A DNA stretch of 64,000 nt. Source: Cohnella rhizosphaerae. Its GTDB lineage: Bacteria; Bacillota; Bacilli; Paenibacillales; Paenibacillaceae. The translations under genes and the position numbers were made by a program. This document shows, one piece after another, positions 1-9,815 of this stretch (positions within the stretch are counted from its first letter, which is position 1; every line of letters begins with the position of its first letter). The stretch spans positions 1,178,001 to 1,242,000 of the forward strand of contig NZ_JAPDIA010000008.1 of NCBI RefSeq assembly GCF_029525575.1. The letters are read 5' to 3'. The notes below the pieces were generated by a model. The model saw only the letters and a program-made list of their open reading frames with translations. It searched no databases and was not told the origin of the DNA.

Positions 1-11
1 GCATATGTAAC

Positions 12-66
12 AAAAGGCAGTCGTTGAAGTCATGGATCACATGACTTCAACGACTGCCTTTTTTGA
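12..66. terminator. Rho-independent terminator, bidirectional
   Basis: A perfect 19-bp stem (16-34 with 40-58) with a 5-nt loop is flanked by an A-run on the left and a T-run on the right, so it can act on either strand. It most likely ends a gene lying left of the window. Confidence 0.9.
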
Positions 67-93
67 ATGCGCAATTGATTTATGTATTGACTC

Positions 94-655
94 TTGGGTT
101 TGACTGCATTGGTTGCGATCGTCCTCGTTACAGTATTGTTCTATGGTCTTTCTTACTTGAATAACCGAACGCATACAGATCAGGATGAAGCTATAGCAAC
201 CAATATTGAAGTGGCAATTTCAAATGCGCCTCTCGTTATTACCGGAAAGGTAATAGACTGCAAAGGAGAACCGCGAAATCTGAGACGAAACGTGTCTGAT
301 CCGACTAAAGAAAATCAAGAGGTTGTTGTCCCGGGAACAGACTATCGTGTCCTCGTATCTAAAGTGTTAAAGGGAGATTTAGTCGCTGGAGATGAGATTA
401 AGATCGCAATAGGCGGAGGAAATTACAGAAATGCGAAAGCCCCCCTTGCGAGCAACTTTGGTTGCAGGCGAGGAATACATTTTTACAATCGCGTAAAGCG
501 GCGCAGACGGTCCGAATTACTATGGAATTATCGAACCCTTTATCTACCAGTTAAAAGAAGGACGCATGATTGCCGTGAGCAACATCGAGAAGTACAAAAA
601 TGCTTTTCAAGAATCCGCGATGAGTGAAGAGGAGTTTTACAGTAAATTCAAGTGA
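94..655 (+). pseudogene. Decayed or mis-sequenced membrane-anchored hypothetical protein
   Basis: I do not recognise this protein. A TTG start at 94 opens an N-terminal hydrophobic segment (about residues 2-21, LTALVAIVLVTVLFYGLSYL), followed by a soluble domain rich in Val/Ile strands. The frame is open to about 440, where a run of six C occurs at 440-445. The continuation (ending KYKNAFQ...FYSKFK, stop 653-655) is in another frame and also carries a TAA at 494-496. One frame break plus one stop suggest a true pseudogene, unlike the single homopolymer breaks elsewhere in the window. Base composition is visibly more AT-rich than its neighbours, which could mean acquisition by transfer. There is no clear ribosome binding site before the TTG, so the start is uncertain. 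A terminator follows at 661-700. Confidence 0.5.
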
Positions 656-660
656 ATGAA

Positions 661-700
661 GGAAGCCGAGACGATGCGCCTCGGCTTTCTTCATTCTTTT
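661..700. terminator. Rho-independent terminator
   Basis: An 8-bp stem (663-670 AAGCCGAG with 680-687) and a 9-nt loop are followed by a T-rich tract (TTTCTTCATTCTTTTTT). It lies between the plus-strand ORF ending at 655 and the convergent phosphatase gene ending at 720, and so serves the plus-strand ORF best. Confidence 0.8.
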
Positions 701-719
701 TTAAGGTACAGTCACTCTC

Positions 720-1211
720 TTACTTTGCGGCCGCGCTCACTTCGCCGGTCTCCAACAAATGTGCAAGCAGTCTCTCGCTCGCTTCGCTAATCAACTCGTA
801 TGTCTCTTCAAAATTCCCGGTATAGTAAGGGTCCGGCACATCGGCCAGACGCGAGCCCGGCACGAACGACAGGAAGCGAACGACCTCTGCTTTCGTCTCG
901 TTCCCGAGCGCTTCGCGGATCGCCTTCACATTGCTCTCGTCCATGGCGACGAGCAGATCGAAACGCTCCCCGTCTTCCGCCCGAATGCCGCGCGCCACCA
1001 TGCCTTCGTAGGAAATGCCTTGACCTTCTAAAATTCGGCGCGTGCCTTCGTGCGGCGGCTTGCCCAAGTGCCAATCGCCGGTGCCGCAGGAGTCGATCTC
1101 GATCGATTCCGCGAGCCCCGCCTTCTCTACCCGGTCCCGGAACACGGCCTCGGCCATCGGCGAGCGGCAGATGTTGCCCAGACAGACGAACAATACGCGA
1201 TACATGTTCAT
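720..1211 (-). CDS. Low-molecular-weight protein tyrosine phosphatase
   Basis: The predicted 163-residue protein begins MNMYRVLFVCLGNICRSPMA, which contains the C-x5-R-S phosphate-binding loop (CLGNICRS) diagnostic of LMW-PTPs. The catalytic acid motif DPYY (in VPDPYYTG) is present near residue 130. It should dephosphorylate protein phosphotyrosine in the cytoplasm. In Firmicutes such enzymes often oppose BY-kinases or act on arginine phosphate, but nothing here shows the substrate. The start at 1211 is preceded by a good ribosome binding site (AAGGGGAAGGG). As sequenced, the frame continues upstream without a stop into the UPF0126-type gene. Removing one G from the GGGG run there (C4 at 1220-1223 on the plus strand) would give a TGA overlapping this ATG, so I treat them as two overlapping genes. 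Confidence 0.9.
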   Translation of the reverse strand: MNMYRVLFVCLGNICRSPMAEAVFRDRVEKAGLAESIEIDSCGTGDWHLGKPPHEGTRRILEGQGISYEGMVARGIRAEDGERFDLLVAMDESNVKAIREALGNETKAEVVRFLSFVPGSRLADVPDPYYTGNFEETYELISEASERLLAHLLETGEVSAAAK

Positions 1212-1865
1212 ATTCCCTTCCCCTTCTTCTGCGGCCGATGCATCGAAGCTGCCGTAAGCATGCAGCTTTCTGCGCGGCAGGCGCCACTTGTAATGAACCG
1301 ACAGCATCCGCATCGTCACGGTGGCGGCGAAAAGCGCGAGCAGCGCCCAGGCGGCCCGCATCGGCCCGATCCCCACGGCCATTCCCGCGAGCAGCGCCCA
1401 TACCGCGTAAATCTCATCGCGGAGCACGAGCGGCTTGCGTCCCGCCATAATATCGCGGATCATGCCGCCGCCGATCCCCGTCATCATCGCGGCGACCATG
1501 ACGGCGCTGACCGGCAGCCCCGCCTCTACGGCGTACAGCGCGCCTTGAATCGCGAACGCGGCCAACCCGATGGCGTCGAAAAACGCTTCGCTTTTTTTCC
1601 AATGATAAATCCACGCGTTCGGGAGCACGAATACGATCACGATCGAAATTACCGCCGTCTTGAGCAGAAGGCCTTGGCTCCAAAGCGTCGTGACGGGCAC
1701 GCCGATAAGCAAATTGCGCACGACCCCGCCCCCGAAGGCGGTCACGAGTCCGAGCACGAATACCCCCAGCATATCGTAATGCTCCTCCATCGCGACGATC
1801 GCGCCGCTCACGGCGAAGGCGATGGTGCCGATAATGCTGAACCATTCAAATACGTCCAAAGTCAA
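1212..1865 (-). CDS. UPF0126/TRIC-type channel or glycine transporter-like membrane protein
   Basis: Several hydrophobic helices appear with two copies of the family hallmark, as expected for the duplicated UPF0126 (YadS/TRIC-like) fold: GLVTAFGGGVVRNLLIG in the first half and MTGIGGGMIRDIMAGR in the second. The protein starts (T)LDVFEWFSIIGTIAFAVSGAI, which is the usual N-terminus. The best start is TTG at 1865, 6-8 nt after GGGGGT. The longer open frame to 1925 adds residues not seen in the family. Members are predicted cation channels or glycine permeases. The gene overlaps or is fused to the downstream phosphatase gene; see the finding on a possible artefact. Family membership is secure but the transported substrate is not. 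Confidence 0.85.
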
Positions 1866-2090
1866 AACGAATACCCCCGGGCATTTCTCGATTCGAGGCG
1901 GCGCTGTTTTGATTCGACCCCGCAAACCGCCTCATCTATTTTATCGGCTACCGCGTGGCGGCTGCAACGGAGAAATTGAACCAAAACCGTCGGACCTGCC
2001 GTCGCATCCAGGCGCGTCTGCCGTTATACTGTATAGATACATATGGAATATGCGGCTATGACCGCAATCGACTGGCAGGAGGAACAGCCC

Positions 2091-2747
2091 TTGTCTCACC
2101 AACCATCCGCACCGCGCGCCGTCATCTATACGGGAGGCAACCTCGGTCCATGGAGCCTCTCCCTTGCCCGGCGCGGCGACTATCTCATCGGCGCCGACAA
2201 AGGCGCCTACTATCTCGTTCAGAACGGCATCGCGCCGCATCTGGCGCTCGGCGACTTCGACTCGGTCGATGCGGACGCCCTTGCGCGAATCCGTGCGGAA
2301 GCGCTTGAAACGGCCGCGTTCGACGCGGTGGACAAGGACTGGTCCGACACCGAGCTCGCGCTCCGGGAAGCGCTGGCGCGCGGCTATCGGGACATCGTCA
2401 TCGCAGGCGGACTCGGCTCCCGGTTCGACCACAGCCTTGCTAACGTACAGTTGCTGGCCGTCGCCGCGCAAGCCGGCGCGACGGCCATGCTCGTGGACGA
2501 ACACAACGAGATCCGTCTGTTGACCGAATCGGGCAGGCTGAACGCGGACGAACGTTACCCTTACGTATCCCTGCTCCCGTTGACGCCGGAGGTGACAGGC
2601 GTCACGCTGACGGGCTTCGCTTATCCGCTTAACGAAGCGACGCTGCGCCACGGCATGTCGCTCGGCGTCAGCAACCTGCTGACTGCCGAAGAAGGCCTCA
2701 TCTCGCTGCGCAGCGGATCGTTGCTCGTCATTCGCAGCAGAGATTGA
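2091..2747 (+). CDS. thiN: Thiamine pyrophosphokinase
   Basis: The 218-residue cytosolic enzyme transfers pyrophosphate from ATP to thiamine to give thiamine diphosphate. Diagnostic motifs include an early TGGN, IGADKGA, the active-site LGDFDS followed by DKDWSDTE, and AGGLGSRFDHSLANV. The C-terminal half carries the beta-rich thiamine-binding domain (GVTLTGFAYPL, GMSLGVSN). The TTG start at 2091 is chosen because AGGAGGAA lies at 2077-2084. The open frame extends back to an ATG at 2043 that lacks a ribosome binding site. The gene stands alone here rather than next to rpe/rsgA as in Bacillus. It ends at a 21-bp hairpin shared with the convergent gene. Confidence 0.93.
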   Translation: MSHQPSAPRAVIYTGGNLGPWSLSLARRGDYLIGADKGAYYLVQNGIAPHLALGDFDSVDADALARIRAEALETAAFDAVDKDWSDTELALREALARGYRDIVIAGGLGSRFDHSLANVQLLAVAAQAGATAMLVDEHNEIRLLTESGRLNADERYPYVSLLPLTPEVTGVTLTGFAYPLNEATLRHGMSLGVSNLLTAEEGLISLRSGSLLVIRSRD

Positions 2748-2797
2748 CTCGCCATGCGAGCGAGCGGCCCGACTCTGCCGCTTGCTCGCATGGCGAG
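2748..2797. terminator. Long hairpin between convergent genes
   Basis: A 21-bp stem (2748-2768 with 2777-2797, one G-U wobble) and an 8-nt loop start one base after the thiN stop codon and 22 bases from the stop of the convergent transporter gene. No long T-run follows on either side, so termination would depend on stem strength alone. Confidence 0.6.
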
Positions 2798-2818
2798 ACG
2801 TCCGCTGACAAGTTTGGT

Positions 2819-5800
2819 TTACGAATCGATTCGCATCAGCATTTCCTCCAGCAGCCGCACGCGGGCGAGCGAAGCCCGAAGCAGCCCAAGCCCGATGTCC
2901 GGATACAAGCGGACAAGACGGGTAAGCGCCTCCCGCTGCAAGCCGAGCGCCCGCACGTCGCCCAGCAGCGCGTGCGCCGAAACCGTCGAAGCCGATTCGT
3001 CCAGCGCCGAGGTGGCGCCGCACACTTCGCCCGCCCCCAGCACGCCGAGCGTCGCCTCGAGGCCGGCCGCGGTGACGCTCGTCAATTCCACGTTCCCGTG
3101 CACGATCACATAGAGCGCATCGCTGATCTCCCCCCCGAAGCAGCAGCGCTTCGCCGTCCTCGAACAAGCGCTCCGACGCGATGCCGGCGATCAAACCAAG
3201 CTCCTCGAGCGTCAAATCCGCAAAAAAAGGTACGTTTTTCAAATAGATGACTTTGCCGAGCCTGCCGAGCGCTCCCTGCGCTTCCATTTGGCCATCATGC
3301 TCCCTTCCCGCTTCCGCAGCCATCTCCGGCCACCAATCGTCCGTCGAGCTTGAAGCATGGGCGAGCGCCAGACGCGCCTCCTCCATCGTCGCCGGCTGCC
3401 GCCCCAATTCCTCGTAGTCGGTCTGAAGCACGACGGAGAGGCGCTGCGCAAGCCGTCGTTCTCCCGCGCCTTCGGCGAGTACCTCCAACCCGCTGCTCCG
3501 CGTCTCGTCGTCCGGATCCGCGAGCGCGCGGCGGATCGAAGCGACGACCTGCTCGTCGGTCAGCCGCACGAGCAAAGACCAGACGCCTTCGAGCACCCGT
3601 TGGCGTTGGCCGTCGAAGCGAAGCGCAGCAAGCTCGGCCAGCTCTTCTCTGCCGACTTGGCGAAAGGCGGACGCGTAACGGGCAACATGGTCGAGCTCGC
3701 CCATTCGCCGCAGCGCCTCGTCCGTCAGCCTCCCTCGAATGTCCGTCTCCGGCAGCAGCGCGACAAGCGCGCCGACCGCGACGCGCCACGTCTGCGCGTG
3801 CGCCCCGGGCAATGCCTCGAGCAGCGGCTGAATCGACCGGTCGCCCATGTCGATCAGCGCTCGCTCGGTGACGAGCAGCAGCTCTTGGTCGCCAGCCGGC
3901 AGTCGCTCGAGCAGTTGAGGGACGACGTGCGCCGAGCCGAGCTTGCCCAGGCAAGACGTCGCCGCGAGTCGAACGGACGGATGCGTATCGAGCAGCAATC
4001 GTTCGACCTGCCCCTCGAAGCGCGTCAGCCGAAGCGCCGCCACGACGCCGCAAACGTGGGCGGCGGGCTCTCCGCCCTGCCCGAGCAGACGCTCGATCGC
4101 CTCGAAGCACGCTTCGTAGCTCGATTCGCTCTCCAGCGCATACATCGCCTTGACCGCCTCGGCGACGACCGCCGGATGCGAATCGAGAAGCTTGACCCGC
4201 AAAAAGAAAAAAGCTTGCGAAGACAGATGCTTCATCATCGCCATCCGTTTGACGCCCTCCGCCCGCACGGCGGGCTCCTCGTCCTCCAGGACGGCGCCGA
4301 TCCGCACGAGCGCCTGAAGATCGGCGCCGCTCAGCTTCATCGCCCTAAGCGCCGCCGTCCGCACGCCAGGGCTGGCATCGCCAAGCAGATCGAGCAGCTC
4401 CGGCAAATATCGTTCGTCCTGCGTCCGTCCGACAATGTCGGCGGCGATCTGTCTCACGCCTTCCTGTTCGTGCCGAAGCATCGCCAGCACGGCGCCCATC
4501 GCTTTCGCATTGCTGAAAAATTCCCGGTAAGAGTCCACCAGCTCAAGATCGTTCAGCCCGAGCGTCTGGACGCCTTTGACGAGCTCGCGCATATATAGGC
4601 GCCGCACCGTCCAGGCGAGCGCCGTGAGCAGCAGAGCCCCGCCCGCGCCGATCGCCGCCAAGGCAGGAAAGCCAAGGCCCGCCGCCTTGTGCAGCGACTG
4701 CAGCCCGGCGCCGAGCAAAATGCCGAAAAAGGAAGCCAGCCCCTGCGCCGCATACCGGTATCCGTCCCGATGCTGAATCGGCAGCGTCTTGTAATACAGC
4801 TGGAAGGAAGGTTCCGCCGAATAAAAAATCAACACGTTCGTGAGCATGTAAGCGCCGGCGGCGGCCGTGACGGCCGCCGCCCCGCTGCCGAGGAACAGTA
4901 CGGACAAGCCGAACGCCGCCGCGTACGCCGCCGCGATCGCGACGAGCATGCCGCTCGCGCCGAACCAGGAGACGAGCTTGCCCGATACGAGCTGGACGGC
5001 AAACGCCAGCAAGAAAAGCAGCGTCGATACGATGCCGAACATGCGGCCGAACTGCTGCTCGTCCGGATACGACGCATGGGCCGTATTCAAAAACAAAAAC
5101 TCCGCCAAATAGTATAACGCGGGCATGAGCGTCATCAGCCCCATGACCCCGAGCAGGAACGGGGAGCGAAACGTGCGTTTCATATAATCGAAAGAAGACG
5201 CACCCGACTCTTCGGCGGCCTGCGCCTTTAACGCGAGCGGCACCAAGTATTGCGCGATCGCCCTCCGATAGTTGAATGACGCCGCGATCAGAAGCAATGG
5301 GCCGAGGCCGTAAACCAGCTCGGCGCCAAGCGGACTAAGCGCTTGCGTGAGGAGGCCGCCGGCCGCGCCGCCGAGCGTCGCGCCCGAGACGAACAGCGGC
5401 ATGAGCCGCTTCGCCTGCTGCGTCGGGCATACGTCGACGGCCAGGCTCCACAGCAGCACCGTCTGCTGGCGCACGACGAAGCTCGAGGCGAGAAACAAAA
5501 CCGGATAAAACCAGCGCGCGTCCAGATCCGCCAGCTTCAGCGCCGCCAGAACGCCCGAGGCCGCAAGCAATATCGCCGTCATGACGGCGTACATCGTTTT
5601 CATCAGCGCCGGCTTGGACAACTTCATGGCCAGCCAGCTCATGAACCACGCCTCGAGCGGCAATATGAACGCTTCTCCCGTGTACAAGTACGGCAAGTAT
5701 TCGCTGCCGAACCGTTGGCTGAACAAGGTAATGAAGCCGTTGTAAGTAAGCGCCTCGGCGATGCCGCATATTAAAAAAAATCGGGGCCATCAACCGCAGC

Positions 5801-5856
5801 TTGCGCCGGTCCTCCGCACGAACGCCCAATCTGCCGAGGGCTTGCGCCATGTTCAT
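2819..5856 (-). CDS. MFS/nucleotide-transporter-like protein with HEAT repeats and cyclic-nucleotide-binding domain
   Basis: The reconstructed protein has about 1,010 residues in three parts. Residues 1 to about 400 carry about 12 hydrophobic helices of MFS or NTT (ATP/ADP antiporter-like) type. About 400-880 are helical repeats of HEAT type (for example DERYLPELLDLLGDASPGVR and LERLPAGDQELLLVTERALI). The last about 130 residues form a cyclic-nucleotide-binding-like domain (VPFFADLTLEELGLIAG, then VIVHGNVELTSV, GAGEVCGATSALDE). I infer a transporter or membrane receptor gated by a cytoplasmic HEAT/cNMP module. Two frame breaks occur at homopolymers: A8 at 5773-5780 near the N-terminus and C7 at 3130-3136 inside the cNMP domain. 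The ATG at 5856 follows AGAAAGAAG. It lies 15 bp downstream of the GNAT stop, so it is probably the last gene of the sensor operon. Confidence 0.75.
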
Positions 5857-5871
5857 GACTGTCACTTCTTT

Positions 5872-6396
5872 CTACTGTTGCGTCTCCGATCGGCCTGACG
5901 TTCGCAGATCCAAATAATAGATCAGCCGGTCCTCGCCTTCGAAGTAATAATCCGGCAGGCGGCCGTTCATGGAAAATCCCAGGCGATCGAACAGTCGCCT
6001 TACGCCCGCATATACCGGCAAATCGCAAGTATAGGTCACCAAATATCTCGCGCCTTGACCGCGCAAATAGTCGAGCATGGCGCCCGCGAGGCGCAGCGCG
6101 GCGCCTCCGCGCCGATAGTCTCTTCGCACGACGAGATAGTCCCACGTATAGCCGCCCGTCCGCTGTTCGTTCGGGGCGACGCCCGTGACCGCGACGACCT
6201 CGCCGGCGCCGTCCGTCATGTACCAATAGATCGTCTTGCCCTCGAGCGCTAAATAAGGAAGCGTGCGGAAGTGCTCTTCCTCGCCCGGCGTCGGACGCTC
6301 GTCGTCGAACGCCTGCGGCGAAACGAGGAACGCGACGACCGCATCCGCGGCTTCCCGCGTATCGATCCGGCGCACGGCCAATTCAACTATAGCCAA
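5872..6396 (-). CDS. GNAT family N-acetyltransferase
   Basis: The protein has 174 residues with a GNAT fold. The core reads YMTDGAGEVVAVTGVAP, then TWDYLVVRRDYRRGGAALRL, where VRRDYRRGGAALRLA is the acetyl-CoA-binding V-x-x-x-x-R/Q-x-x-G-x-A/G region. A later strand follows (GARYLVTYT...VRRLFDRLGFSMNGR). The substrate is unknown. TTG at 6396 is preferred because GGAGGG sits 6 nt upstream; the longer frame to 6426 has no such signal. It lies between the cyclase-homology sensor and the HEAT/cNMP transporter on the same strand with short spacing, which indicates co-transcription. Confidence 0.8.
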   Translation of the reverse strand: MAIVELAVRRIDTREAADAVVAFLVSPQAFDDERPTPGEEEHFRTLPYLALEGKTIYWYMTDGAGEVVAVTGVAPNEQRTGGYTWDYLVVRRDYRRGGAALRLAGAMLDYLRGQGARYLVTYTCDLPVYAGVRRLFDRLGFSMNGRLPDYYFEGEDRLIYYLDLRTSGRSETQQ

Positions 6397-6471
6397 TATT
6401 GACCCTCCGCTTCTAGGCTCCGGCATCGCTCTTCCAGGCAGGTCTGCGCGCCGCCCGGTCCAAACATCGCG

Positions 6472-9222
6472 TCAGACGGCAAGCGTGCCGTTCCAACCGG
6501 CCCCGGCGCCCTTCTGATAATATTCGTCGCATAGGTAGAAATAGAGTTTGGCGGCTCTGTCCATCCGATTCTGCTTGATCACTTCGACGAACGTCTCGCG
6601 GGCGTCGTAGAATCGGCCGGCCTGGCAGAGCGCCAGCCCGCGCTCGAAGAGCGCCTTCGTCCGCTCTTTGGCAGCACGCTGCTGCTCGGGGTCGCCCTCG
6701 AACACGTCGATCAGCTCCATCGCCTCGTCGCTGCTCTCCAGCCTGATGCGGCCGAGCGAGCGATGCATGAACCGCTCCGGCGACCGCAGCTGCTCATAAT
6801 AGTCGCGCGTGACGATGATGCAACAGCCTACGATATCCGAGATCTGCTCGAGCATCGTCGTGCGCTGCACGTCGTCGGAAATGACATTGCCTTCCCAGCG
6901 GCGCTCCTCGCCGATGATGCCGAGCATAAGCGGACCTTTGTGAATCGCGATGCCGACATCCACGATCGGGTAGCCGGAGCTGCGCCGGTGCTGATTGTAT
7001 ACCGACAGCTCGCGGCGGATCGCCACGGCCGCCCGGATCGCTTCTTCCGCGTAGCCGGGAAACAGGGCCATGAAGCCCGCGCCCAAATATTTGCTGATGA
7101 GACCGTCCTCCTGCCTCACGATCGGTCCGAAGCGGCGGAGAAACGAATTCATGAAATCGAAATTCTCCTTCGGGCTCAGCGTCTTGGAAAGCTGCCGGAA
7201 ATCGCGCAGGTTCGCGACCATGACCGCCATGTTTTTTTGTATCTGGTCCCCGAGCCGGATGTCGAGTATGCCCTTTTTTGCCGAGCGAGTGGAAAAACTG
7301 CTGCGGCACGAACCGGTACGACGCTTCGCTGAACGACGTGATGTCGGCAATATGCTGCCTTATGTAACGGGCCATCCGGTTGAACTGCACGCCGAGATCG
7401 CCGACCTCGTCGCGATTGCGCAGCTTGACCTCGACGTCCCAGTCGCCGTCGGCCATCGCCATGACGCTCCGCCTCAGCTTGCGGATCGGCGACAGCAGCA
7501 CGAACGTGACGATCACGACAAGGACGACCAGGCCTGCCGTTATCATTAAAATATTCTGGATGATGTTGTTATAAATTTTGCGGTTCTCGCGGTGAAGCAC
7601 GCTAAGATCGCGTCCGGTCTCGTACACGCCGACGATCGTGCCTGCGCTGTCATAGACCGGACCGATGGCGAACAGCCATTTGCCGTCCGCGTCCTCCCAC
7701 TGGCCCGTGCGGACGACGCCCTGGGACAACACGGCTTCGTTATCCTCGCTTTTTTTCGAACGGCTTAAACATGTTGACGCCGTCGTCGTCGTCCATGACG
7801 ATATAAATCTGTCCATCCTCATATTTGTAGAGCGTGCTGTACAAGCCTTGCCGCTGCTCGCTGTTCTCGCCCTCGAACAGGAAGTTCATTTTGGCGCGGA
7901 TGGCATTGTAATCTTCATTGCGATAATCGGAGGGCGACTGCAGTCTCGCGAGCCGGTCGCCGTCGATCAGATTCTGGCCGTTGCGCGCAAGCAGCGCGAG
8001 CTCGCGCTGCATCTGCGTCTCCATCCGCGCGGAGAAACTGTTGTAAATGAAGTTTGAAAGGACGATCATCGCGATTAAAATGGCGGGAACGGTAGCGAGC
8101 ACCTGCTTAAGAAAAAGAGACGTGCGCCGTTCGAGGACGTGAATATGGAAAAATCGGATCGAAAACGCAAGCAGCAGCAAACCGAGCCAGAAAACGCCCC
8201 ACAGCAGGCGCCGATCCCACAGCGTACGGCTGTCGAGGACCGCCTTAGAGACCTGTCCCGCCGGAGAAAGGTCGGCCGAAAGCAGCAAAATGCGGTCGTT
8301 CAGTACGACGGCAAAGCCCGAAGGCGTCTGCTTGACATCCATAATCTCATAGCTGTCCAGGCCGGGCGCGATGCGCTGCAGCTCTGCATCGTCCAGCAGC
8401 GTCTTGGTCGTATCGGGTGCGAGCGGGTCCAGCGTCGCGACCGCGTTGACAAGACGGTCGACGAACATGAGCGAGCCGTCCGCGCGGAGCGTCGGCAGCT
8501 CGGGGGAAATTTTTGGAATGGATCGACTGGGCGCTGCCCGGAAACAGCTTGGCGCTCACGCCGTCCGGGGATACCTGATAAATGCTGCCCCTGCGCGTCG
8601 TATAGTAGATCTGGCCGGGCGCCGTACCCGTTATCTCGGACAAATAGCGATCCTTCGGGAGCGTGAACGTAAAGACGGACGCCGGCGCGCCATCCGGCAA
8701 CGCGATCCGCATCAACTGAACCTTGTCGGCTACCGCTTCATAAAAATATAACGCTCCGCCCGACAGCTGCAAGCCCTTGATCTGTCCGATCCGTTTGCTC
8801 TTGCCGTCCCCTTTGCGCTCGTAGAGCACCTGGCCGCCGCTGCCGCTGCGGTCGTAACGGACGATGCGCTCGCTCTGTACGTAGAGGCCGTACGAATCGA
8901 GCACGGTCACCAGCGCGTATGTGCGGCCGTCCGAATCCGCGACCGCTTCGTTGAAGTCGACGCGCAAGCCGCGTTCGGAAGCCGCATAGGTCATCTGTCC
9001 AAGGAGCGTGCCGTCCGCGCCGAGTCGATCGATCTTTTGCTTCGAATCGCTCACTACGGCAAGCGTGCCGTCCGCGCCGGGAGCGGCACGCGATAAATTG
9101 CGCAGGCTCTCGGACGTCTTCCAGGGCGTCCCGCTCCGGTCTCCGCGCTCCGCGAGCGCGTAGCCCGACCAGCCGGACATGACTAGCGAAGCCAACAATA
9201 GCAGTAATGCAAGTTTTTTCAT
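6472..9222 (-). CDS. Membrane sensor with HAMP and degenerate adenylate/guanylate cyclase-homology domain
   Basis: The reconstructed protein has about 915 residues: signal peptide (MKKLALLLLLASLVMSGWSG); extracytoplasmic beta-propeller-like region (about 25-330); two hydrophobic segments (about 335-352 and 375-395); a second extracytoplasmic CACHE-like sensor region (about 400-545); a transmembrane helix (ILMITAGLVVLVVIVTFVLL); HAMP (about 575-630); class III cyclase-homology domain (about 655-815); and a TPR-like helical tail. In the cyclase domain the two metal-binding aspartates appear replaced: the usual FADIRGFT reads VANLRDFR and the usual GDALLAVF reads GAGFMALF. It is probably not catalytic and may be a signal-transmitting pseudo-cyclase. 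Frame breaks occur near 8502-8514 (G5/T5), 7750-7756 (T7) and 7274-7279 (T6). It is the first gene of the three-gene minus-strand operon. Confidence 0.75.
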
Positions 9223-9426
9223 CGAAAATCGGCGCCCGCCTTTGTGTTCGACTGTTCTCGTTCAATCGGAACGTACAAAATGATTCCATCTATTTTTTAT
9301 CGTACTACAAGTTCTTCCTTAATTCATCCCCTTATAACTCAAAATGACAGATTTCGAGAATTGAGTTACTATAAATATAGCTTTGACAGCTTCCACCAAT
9401 TTCGCAAAAGTGAGCGTGAACCAGGC

Positions 9427-9813
9427 GTGGGACAACTCGTGTGCGGCGGAGCGACGATGCAATGTTCGTTCGGGGCCGCCCCTTCCGTATTCAATGTGCT
9501 GCCGGTCAACCGGACGACGACCGCCATGCCGATCGCCAACATTATGGACAATAAACCGTTCGTGAACATCATGCCGTTCGGCATGTGCAATTCGCTGGCC
9601 AACCCGCTCGTCGCTTCGGCGACCGCCGCCGCGTTCGGCGCCTTGACCCCGATGCCCTGCACGCCGGTGACGGCAGCGCCGTGGGCGCCGGGCTCGCCGA
9701 CCGTGATGGTCGGCAATATGCCCGCGCTGAACAATTCTTCCAAGTGCATGTGCAACTTCGGCGGCATCATCCAGTTCAACGCGCCAGGCCAATTTACGAT
9801 ACAGGTGCCCTAA
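9427..9813 (+). CDS. DUF4280 PAAR-like protein
   Basis: The soluble protein of about 128 residues starts near GQLVCGGATMQCSFGAAPS, continues with PIANIMDNKPFVNIMPFGMC, and ends in MCNFGGIIQF. These Cys- and Gly-bearing stretches match the DUF4280 (PAAR-like) family, which forms sharpened tips on VgrG-type spikes of contractile injection systems. The GTG at 9427 begins just before the conserved core. The frame is open upstream to 9244 but the extra residues look non-family, and no strong ribosome binding site is visible, so the start is unsure. The gene precedes the MORN protein by only 2 bp. No PAAR gene is found in the large injection-system operon starting 3.5 kb downstream, which makes this the natural candidate for its tip. 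Confidence 0.75.
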   Translation: MGQLVCGGATMQCSFGAAPSVFNVLPVNRTTTAMPIANIMDNKPFVNIMPFGMCNSLANPLVASATAAAFGALTPMPCTPVTAAPWAPGSPTVMVGNMPALNNSSKCMCNFGGIIQFNAPGQFTIQVP

Positions 9814-9815
9814 TT

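Noticed and set aside
1941..2818. C-terminal extension of the HEAT transporter running antisense over thiN (1261-residue open frame)
   Set aside because: It arises only because the frame is shifted at the C7 run 3130-3136. The real cNMP domain continues in another frame and stops at 2819, and thiN has strong motifs.
6472..9222. Active adenylate cyclase
   Set aside because: Both metal-binding aspartate positions are replaced (VANL, GAGF). Activity is unlikely unless the sequence is wrong there.
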